From positions 1 to 20,347 of the forward strand of contig JAYUSD010000141.1 in the NCBI GenBank assembly GCA_043755865.1: DNA of 20,347 nucleotides. The letters run 5' to 3'. The stretch is from JANMDU01 sp043755865. Its GTDB lineage: Bacteria > Pseudomonadota > Gammaproteobacteria > Burkholderiales > Burkholderiaceae_C. Shown here piece by piece: positions 1 to 7,743 of this stretch; position 1 is the first letter of the stretch; each line of letters opens with the position of its first letter. The notes beneath the pieces were generated by a model. It had not been told where the DNA came from and made no database searches. It saw only the letters and a list, made by a program, of their open reading frames with translations. Both the position numbers and the translations under genes were made by a program.

Positions 1-1163
1 CCATCCACCTTAAAGCCACGACCCTCATTCAAGCGGCCCGCATCCGACGTGCTGGCGACCATATCCGCCTGTTTGGCGATTTGTGTGACGAGCATCGAAT
101 CCTCAGCGCAGTGAATCGTCACCTCCGGCATGTTCTCGGGCGCAGCGCCAGACTTTCTCGCTTCGAATTCTTCCAGCGCCGCATCGGCCCCCGTCTGCGA
201 ATGAAAGCGCGCAGCGATCTCCAGCGCGAGCGCTACTTTCGCATCGCGCGGATTCATCTGCTTGGCATCGCATTTGGCTTTCAGCGCCGCAATTTCAACC
301 ACGGGTTTGAACGACAGCAGCTCGAAGTAGCTCCACATCAGCTCGTCTGACACCGACATAACCTTGCCGAAAATCTCGGACGCGGGCTCGGTTAGTCCGA
401 TGTAGTTGTCTTTCGACTTGCTCATCTTCTCGACGCCGTCGAGCCCGACCAGAAGCGGCATGGTCAGAATGCATTGCTGCTCCTGCCCGTACTGCGATTG
501 CAGCGTGCGACCCATAAGCAGATTGAACTTTTGATCGGTGCCGCCAAGCTCGATATCGGCATTCAGCGCGACCGAATCGTAGCCCTGCATCAGCGGGTAC
601 AAAAACTCATGGATCGCAATCGGCACGCCGTTCTTGAAGCGCTGCGTAAAGTCTTCGCGCTCCATCATGCGCGCCACCGTGTAGCGCGATGCGAGCTTGA
701 TCATGCCCGCAGCGCCGAGCGGATCGCTCCACTCACTGTTGTAGCGAATCTCAGTTTTCGTGGGATCGAGCACGAGGCTGGCTTGTTTGTAGTAAGTCTT
801 CGCGTTGTCTTCGATCTGCTCGCGTGTGAGCGGCGGGCGGGTCGAGTTGCGGCCGGAGGGGTCGCCGATCATGCTGGTGAAATCACCGATCAAGAAGATG
901 ACTGTGTGGCCAAGGTCTTGGAGCTGGCGCATTTTATTCAAAACAACCGTATGACCGATGTGCAAATCGGGCGCAGTGGGATCCAAGCCCAGCTTGATGC
1001 GCAGCGGAACACCCGTTTTTTCGCTCTTTTGCAGCTTTTTAAGCCATTCTTGCTGCGGAATAAGCTCTTCCACGCCACGCAGGCTCACGGCCATGGCGGT
1101 TTTTACCGCGTCGGATGCAGGCGATGCACTGGATGCATGATTAGTTGTAAGTGGTTGATTCAT
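1..1163 (-). CDS. tyrS: Tyrosyl-tRNA synthetase, 3' end cut off by window edge
   Basis: Charges tRNA-Tyr with tyrosine in the cytoplasm (class I aminoacyl-tRNA synthetase). I translated the minus strand from the ATG at 1161-1163: 387 codons run open to the edge. The class I signature appears as PDLHIGHTVV about 65 residues in, followed by the GDFTSMIGDPSGR and LGGTDQKFN stretches typical of bacterial TyrRS, and the KMSKS loop appears as VEKMSKSKDNYIGL. The final visible residues (VTQIAKQADMVASTSDAGR...) look like the start of the C-terminal S4-type RNA-binding domain, so only a few tens of residues are missing. The start is the first Met; a weak GGGA purine tract lies upstream. It is divergent from the M23 peptidase gene, an arrangement common in Burkholderiales. 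The identification is firm; the exact start is less so. Confidence 0.96.
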   Translation of the reverse strand, partial: MNQPLTTNHASSASPASDAVKTAMAVSLRGVEELIPQQEWLKKLQKSEKTGVPLRIKLGLDPTAPDLHIGHTVVLNKMRQLQDLGHTVIFLIGDFTSMIGDPSGRNSTRPPLTREQIEDNAKTYYKQASLVLDPTKTEIRYNSEWSDPLGAAGMIKLASRYTVARMMEREDFTQRFKNGVPIAIHEFLYPLMQGYDSVALNADIELGGTDQKFNLLMGRTLQSQYGQEQQCILTMPLLVGLDGVEKMSKSKDNYIGLTEPASEIFGKVMSVSDELMWSYFELLSFKPVVEIAALKAKCDAKQMNPRDAKVALALEIAARFHSQTGADAALEEFEARKSGAAPENMPEVTIHCAEDSMLVTQIAKQADMVASTSDAGRLNEGRGFKVD

Positions 1164-1197
1164 AAGTGTTTTCCCGCTCGGCTGAAAAGTCTGCTGC

Positions 1198-1227
1198 GCT
1201 ATACTCGTCAGCTTCATTCGATGTGAA
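1198..1227 (-). promoter_or_regulatory. Candidate sigma70 promoter for tyrS
   Basis: Read on the minus strand, TTCACA (1222-1227) is followed after 18 bases by TATAGC (1198-1203). That is one mismatch to the -35 consensus and two to the -10. Transcription would start near 1190, leaving a leader of about 27 bases before the tyrS ATG. This is a pattern match only. Confidence 0.4.
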
Positions 1228-1300
1228 ATTTTACGTGGCTAAGCGTTTTGAAAAGTCAGAACGGCACGCATTTTGCAGTTTTTGCTGAAATTTTGGGCCG

Positions 1301-2728
1301 TTGCCCACCCATTGGATTGTAGTTTTGAGTTTTTCAAGCCAAATTTTTTCTGCCGCTGCACCTATTTCCGAGGCAATCCTCGCCATCAAACACAGCGCGC
1401 AGCGCCATCCGCGCCGCGTGCTTGCGCTCGTGGGCAGCGTGCTGTTGGGCACGGGCGCTACGGCCTTTGCCGTGGCCACATTCGTGCCTGATCCGAGCTC
1501 GGTGCCTGTGCGCCAGATCATTGAAAGCGTGCCATCTACTTCGCAAAACGCGGCGGCGCAGAGCTTGCTCTCCCCTTCCGAGCCAAAAGCCATTGCGCCC
1601 TTCGTGCTGTATCGCAGCGACACCACGCGCGCCAACGATACGGCTGATTCCCTGCTGCGCCGCTTAGGCGTGTTGGATGCGGCGGCTGCGCAATTCATCA
1701 AAAGCGATGCGCTGGCTCGCCAAGCCCTGCTTGGGCGCTCTGGGCGCGGTATGACAGCAGAGGTAGATGCTAACAACGCTCTCATCGCGCTGAATGTGCG
1801 CTGGGCGCCCGATGATGGCGCGAAGTTTCAACGCTTGGTGATTCAGCGCAGCAATCATGTGATCAGCAGCCGCTTAGAAACAGCGCCACTTATCGCCAAC
1901 ACACGCTTGGCCTCTGGCACGATCAAATCCTCTCTCTTCGCCGCTACAGATGAAGCGCGCATCCCAGATGGTGTGGCGGTGCAACTGGCAGAGATTTTCT
2001 CTGGCGACATTGATTTCATCCGTGCGCTGCGCAAGGGAGATCGCTTTAACGTGGTGTATGAAAGCTTGGAAGCCGATGGCGAGCAGCTGCGCTCGGGCCG
2101 CGTGCTCTCCGCTGATTTTGTGAACGCAGGTAAGATGTATTCTGCTGTTTGGTTTCAAGAGCCGAGTACCCAAGGTGTCATGGCGAAAGGCCAGTACTAC
2201 ACCGTCGATGGCAACAGCTTGCGCAAAGCCTTCTTGGCTTCTCCGCTGGAATTTTCTAGAGTGACCAGCGGTTTTGGCGGCCGCATGCATCCGATCGCTC
2301 AGCAATTCCGTATGCACAACGGTGTAGATTACGCGGCGCCCACAGGCACCCCGATTCGCAGCGTCGGCGATGGTGTGGTGGAATTTGCGGGCGTGCAGCG
2401 CGGCTATGGCAATGTCGTGGAGATCATGCACCGTGATGGCAAGAGCACACTGTATGCACACATGAGCCGCATTGCGGTGAGCAAAGGCCAACGCATCGCG
2501 CAAGGCGACAATATTGGCGCTGTCGGCTCCACGGGCTGGAGCACAGGGCCGCATTTGCATTTTGAATTCCGTGTGAAGGGCGTGCATCATGACCCGATGA
2601 CGCTAGCGCACGAGAACAACACGGTGCCGCTCAACGCTGCTTCGCGCCCTGCATTTGATCGCTTGGCAGCCACTGTGCGCAAAGATTTGGCGGCAGCCGC
2701 TTCGCTCGTTCAGGCCAGTGCACAATAA
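1301..2728 (+). CDS. Membrane-anchored M23 family metallopeptidase (murein endopeptidase)
   Basis: Predicted zinc endopeptidase cutting peptidoglycan cross-links in the periplasm. The N-terminal region is cytosolic, with one hydrophobic segment at about residues 40-62, then a long periplasmic linker/OapA-like region, and an M23 (LytM/lysostaphin-type) domain at about residues 320-435. The catalytic site is complete: H339 and D343 in HNGVDYAAP, H387 in LYAHMS, and H418/H420 in GPHLHFEF. There is no ATG near the N-terminus. An in-frame TGA at 1286-1288 limits the start to TTG 1301 or a later codon such as TTG 1325, so the true N-terminus is uncertain. The gene is followed with an 11-base overlap by anmK, so cell-wall cleavage and recycling are probably co-expressed. 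The domain assignment is firm; the substrate is inferred from the family. Confidence 0.93.
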   Translation: MPTHWIVVLSFSSQIFSAAAPISEAILAIKHSAQRHPRRVLALVGSVLLGTGATAFAVATFVPDPSSVPVRQIIESVPSTSQNAAAQSLLSPSEPKAIAPFVLYRSDTTRANDTADSLLRRLGVLDAAAAQFIKSDALARQALLGRSGRGMTAEVDANNALIALNVRWAPDDGAKFQRLVIQRSNHVISSRLETAPLIANTRLASGTIKSSLFAATDEARIPDGVAVQLAEIFSGDIDFIRALRKGDRFNVVYESLEADGEQLRSGRVLSADFVNAGKMYSAVWFQEPSTQGVMAKGQYYTVDGNSLRKAFLASPLEFSRVTSGFGGRMHPIAQQFRMHNGVDYAAPTGTPIRSVGDGVVEFAGVQRGYGNVVEIMHRDGKSTLYAHMSRIAVSKGQRIAQGDNIGAVGSTGWSTGPHLHFEFRVKGVHHDPMTLAHENNTVPLNAASRPAFDRLAATVRKDLAAAASLVQASAQ

Positions 2729-3875
2729 ATCTGCGGCGCATTCAGCCCAGCTCTATATTGGGCTGATGTCGGGTACGTCGATGGACGGCGTGGATGCAGC
2801 TTTGGTCGATTTTTCAAAGCAAAAACCATTGATAGCCGGCATAGAATCTGCCCCGATTGCTACTGATTTAAGAGCAAGCCTGATGTCACTTAACAGCGCT
2901 GGTGACAACGAACTGCATACTGCCGCGCTCGCCACAAATGCGCTGATGCGCTTGTATGCGCAGGCCGTGCAGGCGCTTCTGATAAAAACTGGCCACAAAG
3001 CGCAAGACATTCGCGCTATCGGCGCACATGGGCAAACGGTGCGGCATCGGCCCCAAATGTTTGACATAACAAACGGCTCTGGTGGCTACACCATTCAGTT
3101 GTGCAATCCTTGCCTGCTCGCTGAGCTCACCGGCATTGATGTGGTGGCGGATTTTCGCAGTCGCGATGTTGCCGCGGGCGGGCAAGGCGCGCCACTGGCA
3201 CCGTTTTTTCATCGCGCTTGGTTTGCGCAAAACGCAGTCACTGTTGGCGTGCTCAATATTGGCGGCATCAGCAATCTCACAATGCTGCAAAACGGCGGCG
3301 AAACGCTTGGCTTTGATTGCGGCCCCGGCAATGCACTGATGGATTTTTGGATCGCGCAGCATACCGGGCAAAGCTTTGACCGCGGCGGCGCTTGGGGCGC
3401 GAGCGGGCAAATCATACCCAAGCTGCTAGGGCAAATGCTTGCCGAGCCCTACTTTGCGCGGCCCTACCCCAAGAGCACTGGGCGCGATTTGTTTAATCCA
3501 GAATGGCTCTCCAAGCACTCAGCAGACTTTGCAGACGAGAGGCCGCAAGACATACAAAGAACTTTGCTTGAATTGACAGCCAGCACATGCACCACCTGCG
3601 TTGACAGCTATCAAAAAAAGAGCACTCAGCACATGGAAGAACTCATCGTTTGTGGCGGTGGTGCATTCAACACCGCGCTCATGCAGCGGCTACAAGCTTT
3701 GCTGCCTGCAACAAAAGTGATCAGCAGTGCTGAGCGCGGCTTGCCGCCGCAAGATGTCGAAGCTACAGCGTTTGCTTGGCTGGCGCGGCAATGTGTGCAG
3801 CGGATCGCATTGCCGCTTGCGAGCGTGACTGGTGCGCGCGGCGCAAGAATTCTTGGTGGCATTTATCCAGCCTGA
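2718..3875 (+). CDS. anmK: Anhydro-N-acetylmuramic acid kinase
   Basis: Phosphorylates and hydrolyses 1,6-anhydro-MurNAc released by lytic transglycosylases to MurNAc-6-phosphate, in peptidoglycan recycling (cytoplasm). The ATP-binding motif IGLMSGTSMDGVD is at the N-terminus. Further family motifs are GAHGQTVRHRP, DFRSRDVAAGGQGAPL (with the likely catalytic Asp), NIGGISN and FDCGPGNALMD. I place the start at GTG 2718, giving about 385 aa against 369 in E. coli. It overlaps the end of the M23 gene by 11 bases, which suggests translational coupling. The open frame continues upstream to 2655, but that stretch lies inside the M23 gene and is not AnmK-like. The Met at 2766 lies inside the ATP motif and is too late. 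Confidence 0.95.
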   Translation: MHNKSAAHSAQLYIGLMSGTSMDGVDAALVDFSKQKPLIAGIESAPIATDLRASLMSLNSAGDNELHTAALATNALMRLYAQAVQALLIKTGHKAQDIRAIGAHGQTVRHRPQMFDITNGSGGYTIQLCNPCLLAELTGIDVVADFRSRDVAAGGQGAPLAPFFHRAWFAQNAVTVGVLNIGGISNLTMLQNGGETLGFDCGPGNALMDFWIAQHTGQSFDRGGAWGASGQIIPKLLGQMLAEPYFARPYPKSTGRDLFNPEWLSKHSADFADERPQDIQRTLLELTASTCTTCVDSYQKKSTQHMEELIVCGGGAFNTALMQRLQALLPATKVISSAERGLPPQDVEATAFAWLARQCVQRIALPLASVTGARGARILGGIYPA

Positions 3876-3896
3876 TACAGCAGACAAATATTTTCA

Positions 3897-3954
3897 CCGT
3901 TCGGGCTGAGGTATCGAAGCCTCCGCGAGCTCTTCGATACCTCAGGGCGAACGG
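3897..3954. repeat. Large inverted repeat between convergent genes
   Basis: Arms at 3897-3919 and 3932-3954 are reverse complements at 21 of 23 positions, the two mismatches being adjacent, around a 12-base loop. The core GAGGTATCGAAG/CTTCGATACCTC is perfect. It sits between the convergent ends of anmK and the YbdK-type gene. It has no U-run, so it is not a textbook intrinsic terminator. It resembles the CGTTCGGGCTGAG...TCGAAG intergenic repeats seen in many betaproteobacterial genomes (from memory, not searched). It may act as a bidirectional transcription barrier or be a REP/MITE-like element. Confidence 0.8.
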
Positions 3955-3964
3955 ACTCTTAAAT

Positions 3965-5236
3965 TTATGCCGTCTGCACCAGCTCCAATCGCGGCTCGCG
4001 TTTGATCTCCCCAATTGCAGAATTGGGCGAAGATGCTTTAGTGGCCTTTGCCTCTTTCGTGTCCTTCGCGTCTTTCCCGCCACGAAACAGCTCCGCTTGC
4101 CGGATCATCAGCTCCCGCAAATCACCGCATTGCGCTTGCATTGCCCGCATCCAGCTTGCGCCGTTTTGTTGTGCGGCGGTGAGCTCTTGCAGCATCATCA
4201 GAGGCCGCACGGTGCCCAATTGCGCAGCCACCGGCATCAGGCGGGCAAGCAGATTAAGCAGGCTCTCGCCCAGATGCACGCTCTGCCTTGCGCCTTGGGG
4301 CGCGCCGGGCTGTTCAATGGGCCTGGCATGCGGATTGGCCAGCTGCGCATCAAAGCCAAAGCGACACGCCTGAAAACGGTTGTAGCCATAGACGCGCGTG
4401 GTGGCCAAATCGCCCACGGGTGTATTTTTTTCTGCATCAGAATTGAGCAAATGCACAGCCAGCGTTTGCACCAATGCGCCGAGCGCAGCAGCCATCTCGA
4501 CCGTTAAAGGCGTGTCAAAGATGCGAACTTCTACCGTACCAAATTCAGGCTTAGGCCGAATGTCCCAATAAAAATCTTTCATGCTTTCGACAATGCCGTA
4601 GCTCACCATTTCATCAAAATATGCGTTGAAATCATCCCAGTCTTTCAAACGCGGCATGTGGCCTGAGAGCGGAAACATCGCCACGGCATGCAAACGCGAT
4701 GTCTCAAACGAAGTGTCTTCCCCCTGCGCATACGGGCTGGCTGCTGAAAGTGCGATGAAATGCGGAATGTAGGGCAAGAGCCGCTGCGTCAGCTCAATGG
4801 CCAAATCGCCCGAGCCCACGCCCACATGCACATGCTGGCCAAACACGGTAAATTGCTTGGCCAAATATCCGTAGAGGCGCGAGACGTGCAGAAAGCGCTC
4901 CGTGGGATAAATGCGCCGCTCGCGCCACAGCGCTGAGGGATGCGCCCCGCCGCCGCTGATCGCAATATTGAGCTGATCGGCAGCTTCTACAGTGCGGCTG
5001 CGCAAATCGCGCAGCTCTTGCAGCAATGTCGCATGTTGATTGTGGACGCTGCTATTGAGCTCAATCATGCTCTCGGTGATTTCGGGTTTGAAGCGATCAA
5101 AGCCATCGCGCGTGCGATGAAGCAGCGCAATTAAATCGGGTGCATCACGCGCGAGCGTGCCTTCGCGCGCGTGCAAGAGCTGTAGCTCAAGCTCCACGCC
5201 AAGGGTGAAGGGCTGCGAGGGTGTGAATGTGAGCAT
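3965..5236 (-). CDS. ybdK: YbdK-type carboxylate-amine ligase (glutamate-cysteine ligase family 2)
   Basis: Member of the GCS2 family of ATP-dependent carboxylate-amine ligases. E. coli YbdK has weak gamma-glutamylcysteine synthetase activity, but the physiological substrate of most members is unknown. Family landmarks visible are the N-terminal TLGVELELQLL (acidic metal-binding residues), FKPEITESMIEL, VFGQHVHVGV, LSAASPY and FGTVEVRIFDTPLT. The protein is 423 aa, longer than E. coli YbdK (372), partly because of a C-terminal Lys/Ala-rich tail (residues 388 on: KDAKDTKEAKATKASS). The DNA of that tail looks like an intergenic repeat read in frame. The gene lies 31 bases downstream of the antiporter-like gene on the same strand and is probably co-transcribed. 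The family is firm; the reaction is uncertain. Confidence 0.93.
   Translation of the reverse strand: MLTFTPSQPFTLGVELELQLLHAREGTLARDAPDLIALLHRTRDGFDRFKPEITESMIELNSSVHNQHATLLQELRDLRSRTVEAADQLNIAISGGGAHPSALWRERRIYPTERFLHVSRLYGYLAKQFTVFGQHVHVGVGSGDLAIELTQRLLPYIPHFIALSAASPYAQGEDTSFETSRLHAVAMFPLSGHMPRLKDWDDFNAYFDEMVSYGIVESMKDFYWDIRPKPEFGTVEVRIFDTPLTVEMAAALGALVQTLAVHLLNSDAEKNTPVGDLATTRVYGYNRFQACRFGFDAQLANPHARPIEQPGAPQGARQSVHLGESLLNLLARLMPVAAQLGTVRPLMMLQELTAAQQNGASWMRAMQAQCGDLRELMIRQAELFRGGKDAKDTKEAKATKASSPNSAIGEIKREPRLELVQTA
4038..4080 (-). repeat. AAGGACGCGAAA-type repeat embedded in the ligase 3' end
   Basis: On the minus strand this stretch is a tandem-like series of GACGCGAAG, GACACGAAA and GAGGCAAAG units. 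On the plus strand it shares TTTCGYGTCCTT with the intergenic repeat at 13318-13330. It is read in frame as KDAKDTKEAKATK at the C-terminus of the YbdK-type protein, beyond the catalytic domain. Confidence 0.6.
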
Positions 5237-5267
5237 GCGATCAGCCTTTGGTTTGGATTAGCTTCGC

Positions 5268-6854
5268 CTAAACACTTTGTGTTTGCAGTGAGACATCAGA
5301 ACGGCCGTCTGAGGTGTCGATACGTGTGGGCTGCGTGCTGCTGCGGCTGTGCATTCCCGCAATTTCATGGGGCGCGATCTCGCCACAGCGCTGCAATACA
5401 GCGCGCAATAAAAGCGGCGAGAGCCAATCTGAGAGCAACAGCGCCACCACTAAACTGCATGCCATCAACGCGTCGCCTTGTATGAGCGCCGGCCAGCTCA
5501 GCAAAAGTAGTGCCAAGCCCGTCATTGAAAGCGGTTGCATTGCCAGCCCCAGCGAGAAGCCTTGCTGCCAACGCAGCCCTGCCCAGCGCGCCGTCAGCGT
5601 GCAGACCAACAGCTTAGCAGACAAGCGCAACATCACCACCAAGGCGACCATCGGAATCATCATGCCGAGCGCGACATCAAGTGATGTAAAACGCGCCGCG
5701 CCTTGCACCCACAACGCCACCAGCGTAAGTGCTGACAGTGAGAAAAGCAACAACTGCGAAAGGGATGTGAGCGCTGTTTGCAAGCCTTGGCCTTCGCGCC
5801 ACGCTGTGCCAGAGGGGCTGCGCAGCCCCAAGCCAAGCGCAAGGCAAGCCGCCCAAGCCGGCGCACCCCACCACTGCGCCAAGCCTGCGCATACACAGGC
5901 AGCTGCGACCAAACCCATGCTATCGCTGCCTGCATGAGAGCCAGCAACAGCACCATTCGCTTCACGCACGCCGCGTGCGGCGCGTTGCCCACGGTGCGCC
6001 AGCAAGCGCCCCAGCGCTGCGCCGACCACCAAACTTGAAATCAACAACAAAAACGGCTGCGCAAGATCCCAGCCGCTGCGCTGAAATGCAGGAAAACTGG
6101 GCCAGACAGCTCCAGCAAGAGCCGCTGCATTGGCCGTTGCAGTCACCGTTGCACCTGCTGGCGCACTAGCACCAGCTTGGATCGCCGCAGCTTGCTGCCA
6201 AGCTTGCGCAATCACCAGTAGCAGCGGCACACACAACGCAGACAGCAACGTGTTTATGCCGCCCAAATGCAACGCCCGCGCGCTGATCTGGCCGTCGGCC
6301 TGCCAATCTGGCATGAAGCTGGCGAGTACCACAGGTGAGCTATGTGCAGCAATCACCCCAGCAATCGCTGCGGCTGGCCACGCAAGCCCAAGCATGATGA
6401 GCAAGCTGCTGGTGGCCAGCGCCGTCACAGTAAATTCCAGCACCGCCGTCGCAGCCAAGGCTTTGTTGCGCAGCAGCCAACGCATATCCATACGCTGGCC
6501 CACAGTAAACAGCACCCAACCCAGTGCCATGTCAAACAGCCATTGCGTCTGATCAGCCATGGCAGCTAAGCCTTTTGAATCCAAAAGCAGCACAGCCGCT
6601 ATGGCGACAATCAAGCCGCAGCCGCCATACGCCGTGCTGCGCAAAGCACCCCAACGCTGCACGCTGTCTGCCAAGCGCATTGCCAGCCAAAGACCTGCGC
6701 CGATCCACACCACCGCCGGCATCTGAGCCAGCCAACCGCTCACAGCGCGCACAGCATCGTCTGCCCAAGGCATCCACGGCTCTAGCTGAGCTTGCAAGCT
6801 CTCAGAGAAATTTTTCGCCCCAATATTCATGCCAACCACGATACTTGGCGGCAT
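5268..6854 (-). CDS. Kef/CPA2-like cation:proton antiporter family membrane protein
   Basis: Integral inner-membrane protein of 528 aa with about a dozen hydrophobic segments, for example VVWIGAGLWLAMRLA, TAYGGCGLIVAIAAVLLL, AVLEFTVTALATSSLLIMLG and ALCVPLLLVIAQ. The block VLFTVGQRMDMRWLLRN resembles the TM3-TM4 region of CPA2 (Kef/NapA) exchangers. The following AAIAGVIAAHSSPVVLASF resembles their unwound-helix region. I cannot see the acidic QD/ND/DD pair expected after it: the equivalent region reads HLGGINTLLSALC. Ion transport is therefore uncertain. No TrkA-N/RCK domain is present. Its downstream neighbour is the GCS2-type ligase. ATG 6830 is an alternative start eight codons in; neither has a good Shine-Dalgarno sequence. 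Confidence 0.75.
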   Translation of the reverse strand: MPPSIVVGMNIGAKNFSESLQAQLEPWMPWADDAVRAVSGWLAQMPAVVWIGAGLWLAMRLADSVQRWGALRSTAYGGCGLIVAIAAVLLLDSKGLAAMADQTQWLFDMALGWVLFTVGQRMDMRWLLRNKALAATAVLEFTVTALATSSLLIMLGLAWPAAAIAGVIAAHSSPVVLASFMPDWQADGQISARALHLGGINTLLSALCVPLLLVIAQAWQQAAAIQAGASAPAGATVTATANAAALAGAVWPSFPAFQRSGWDLAQPFLLLISSLVVGAALGRLLAHRGQRAARGVREANGAVAGSHAGSDSMGLVAAACVCAGLAQWWGAPAWAACLALGLGLRSPSGTAWREGQGLQTALTSLSQLLLFSLSALTLVALWVQGAARFTSLDVALGMMIPMVALVVMLRLSAKLLVCTLTARWAGLRWQQGFSLGLAMQPLSMTGLALLLLSWPALIQGDALMACSLVVALLLSDWLSPLLLRAVLQRCGEIAPHEIAGMHSRSSTQPTRIDTSDGRSDVSLQTQSV

Positions 6855-6909
6855 GGTTACATGCGAAATGTGAATGTAAAAGTGGTGAGCAGATACGCGC
6901 CATCGCCAA

Positions 6910-6970
6910 GTAGCTTGCTACTTATTCAATAGCAATTTACGCATTATGTATGCCGGCTAACCGCTATTTC
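6910..6970 (+). repeat. GCCGGCTAA dispersed repeat, copy 1
   Basis: TAGCA (6930-6934), then 17 bases, then GCCGGCTAA (6952-6960). It is preceded by AGTAGC. The flanks AATAGC and GCTATT can pair across the element. It lies between the start of the antiporter gene and the end of the SDR gene, and it shares fixed spacing with the copies at 11289 and 14217. Confidence 0.75.
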
Positions 6971-6999
6971 TCTGTTGAATGCGAGGTAAAAGTGAGTTG

Positions 7000-7728
7000 T
7001 TACCAAGGCAATGGATGCCCTTGATAATCGACAAAATTTCCATTGTTTTGCGGCTGGAGTTCGTCAATCACTTGCAAAATCTCACGCGCGGCAAGAGCAG
7101 GCGTGCGCACATTCAGGCCATTTTTTGCGAAGGGTTGGGATAACTGTGTCTCGATAGTGCCTGGATGCAGCGCGACGCAGCAGGTGTTTTTGTTGCGCCG
7201 CGCAAGCTCAATCGAAGCAGTTTTCACAATTTGATTGAGCGCAGCTTTGGAGGCGCGGTAGCCATACCAGCCGCCCAAGGCGTTGTCGCCGATGCTGCCT
7301 ACTTTGGCGGAGATGAAAACGATTTTTGCAACGCCCTCTATAGGCAACAAAGGTGCAAAATGTTTGAGCAGTAAAGCGGGGCCGATGGCATTTATCGCAA
7401 ACACTTGCGCTAAATAGGCTGCATCCAATTGCGCCAAACTGCGCTCTGGGCCGCTGCCCGATTCATGCAAGTAGCCGCTGGCCACGATCACGAGGCACAG
7501 TGGCTGTAGAGCACATTTCTCCCTGAGCCAATTGGCGCCGGCTGTGATGCTGGTCTCGTCGGTCACATCGAGCAAAGGCGCATCCGCGTCGCTGATGCCG
7601 CGAGACAAGCCCAGCACATGCGCATAACTGCCGCTGGTGAGCAGTTGCGCCCGTAAAGCAGAGCCCAGCCCGCCTGATGCGCCAATCACGAGCGCCATAC
7701 CGTCATTCTTCTTGCCGTCATCTGTCAT
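7000..7728 (-). CDS. SDR family NAD(P)-dependent oxidoreductase
   Basis: Classical-type short-chain dehydrogenase/reductase of 242 aa, with the Rossmann cofactor motif ALVIGASGGLG near residue 12, an NAxG-like segment (FAINAIG), a catalytic Ser in FISAKVGSIG and the YxxxK pair in YGYRASKAALN. The ending LHPGTIETQLSQPF resembles the C-factor/CsgA-like subgroup. The substrate cannot be read from the sequence. The start at 7728 has a weak upstream AGG; Met11 (7698) at the edge of the first beta strand is an alternative. The gene is divergent from amn with a gap of only 15-39 bases, so the two promoters must overlap each other or the other gene's leader. Confidence 0.92.
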   Translation of the reverse strand: MTDDGKKNDGMALVIGASGGLGSALRAQLLTSGSYAHVLGLSRGISDADAPLLDVTDETSITAGANWLREKCALQPLCLVIVASGYLHESGSGPERSLAQLDAAYLAQVFAINAIGPALLLKHFAPLLPIEGVAKIVFISAKVGSIGDNALGGWYGYRASKAALNQIVKTASIELARRNKNTCCVALHPGTIETQLSQPFAKNGLNVRTPALAAREILQVIDELQPQNNGNFVDYQGHPLPW

Positions 7729-7743
7729 CTTGTATCGCCTGTC

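Noticed and set aside
474..1226. 250-codon plus-strand open frame opposite tyrS
   Set aside because: It is antisense to a clear tyrosyl-tRNA synthetase with HIGH and KMSKS motifs; its translation has no recognisable domain.
1874..2590. 238-codon minus-strand open frame inside the M23 gene
   Set aside because: The opposite strand encodes a complete M23 domain; the antisense product is His/Ala/Arg-rich with no fold signature, typical of a shadow frame.
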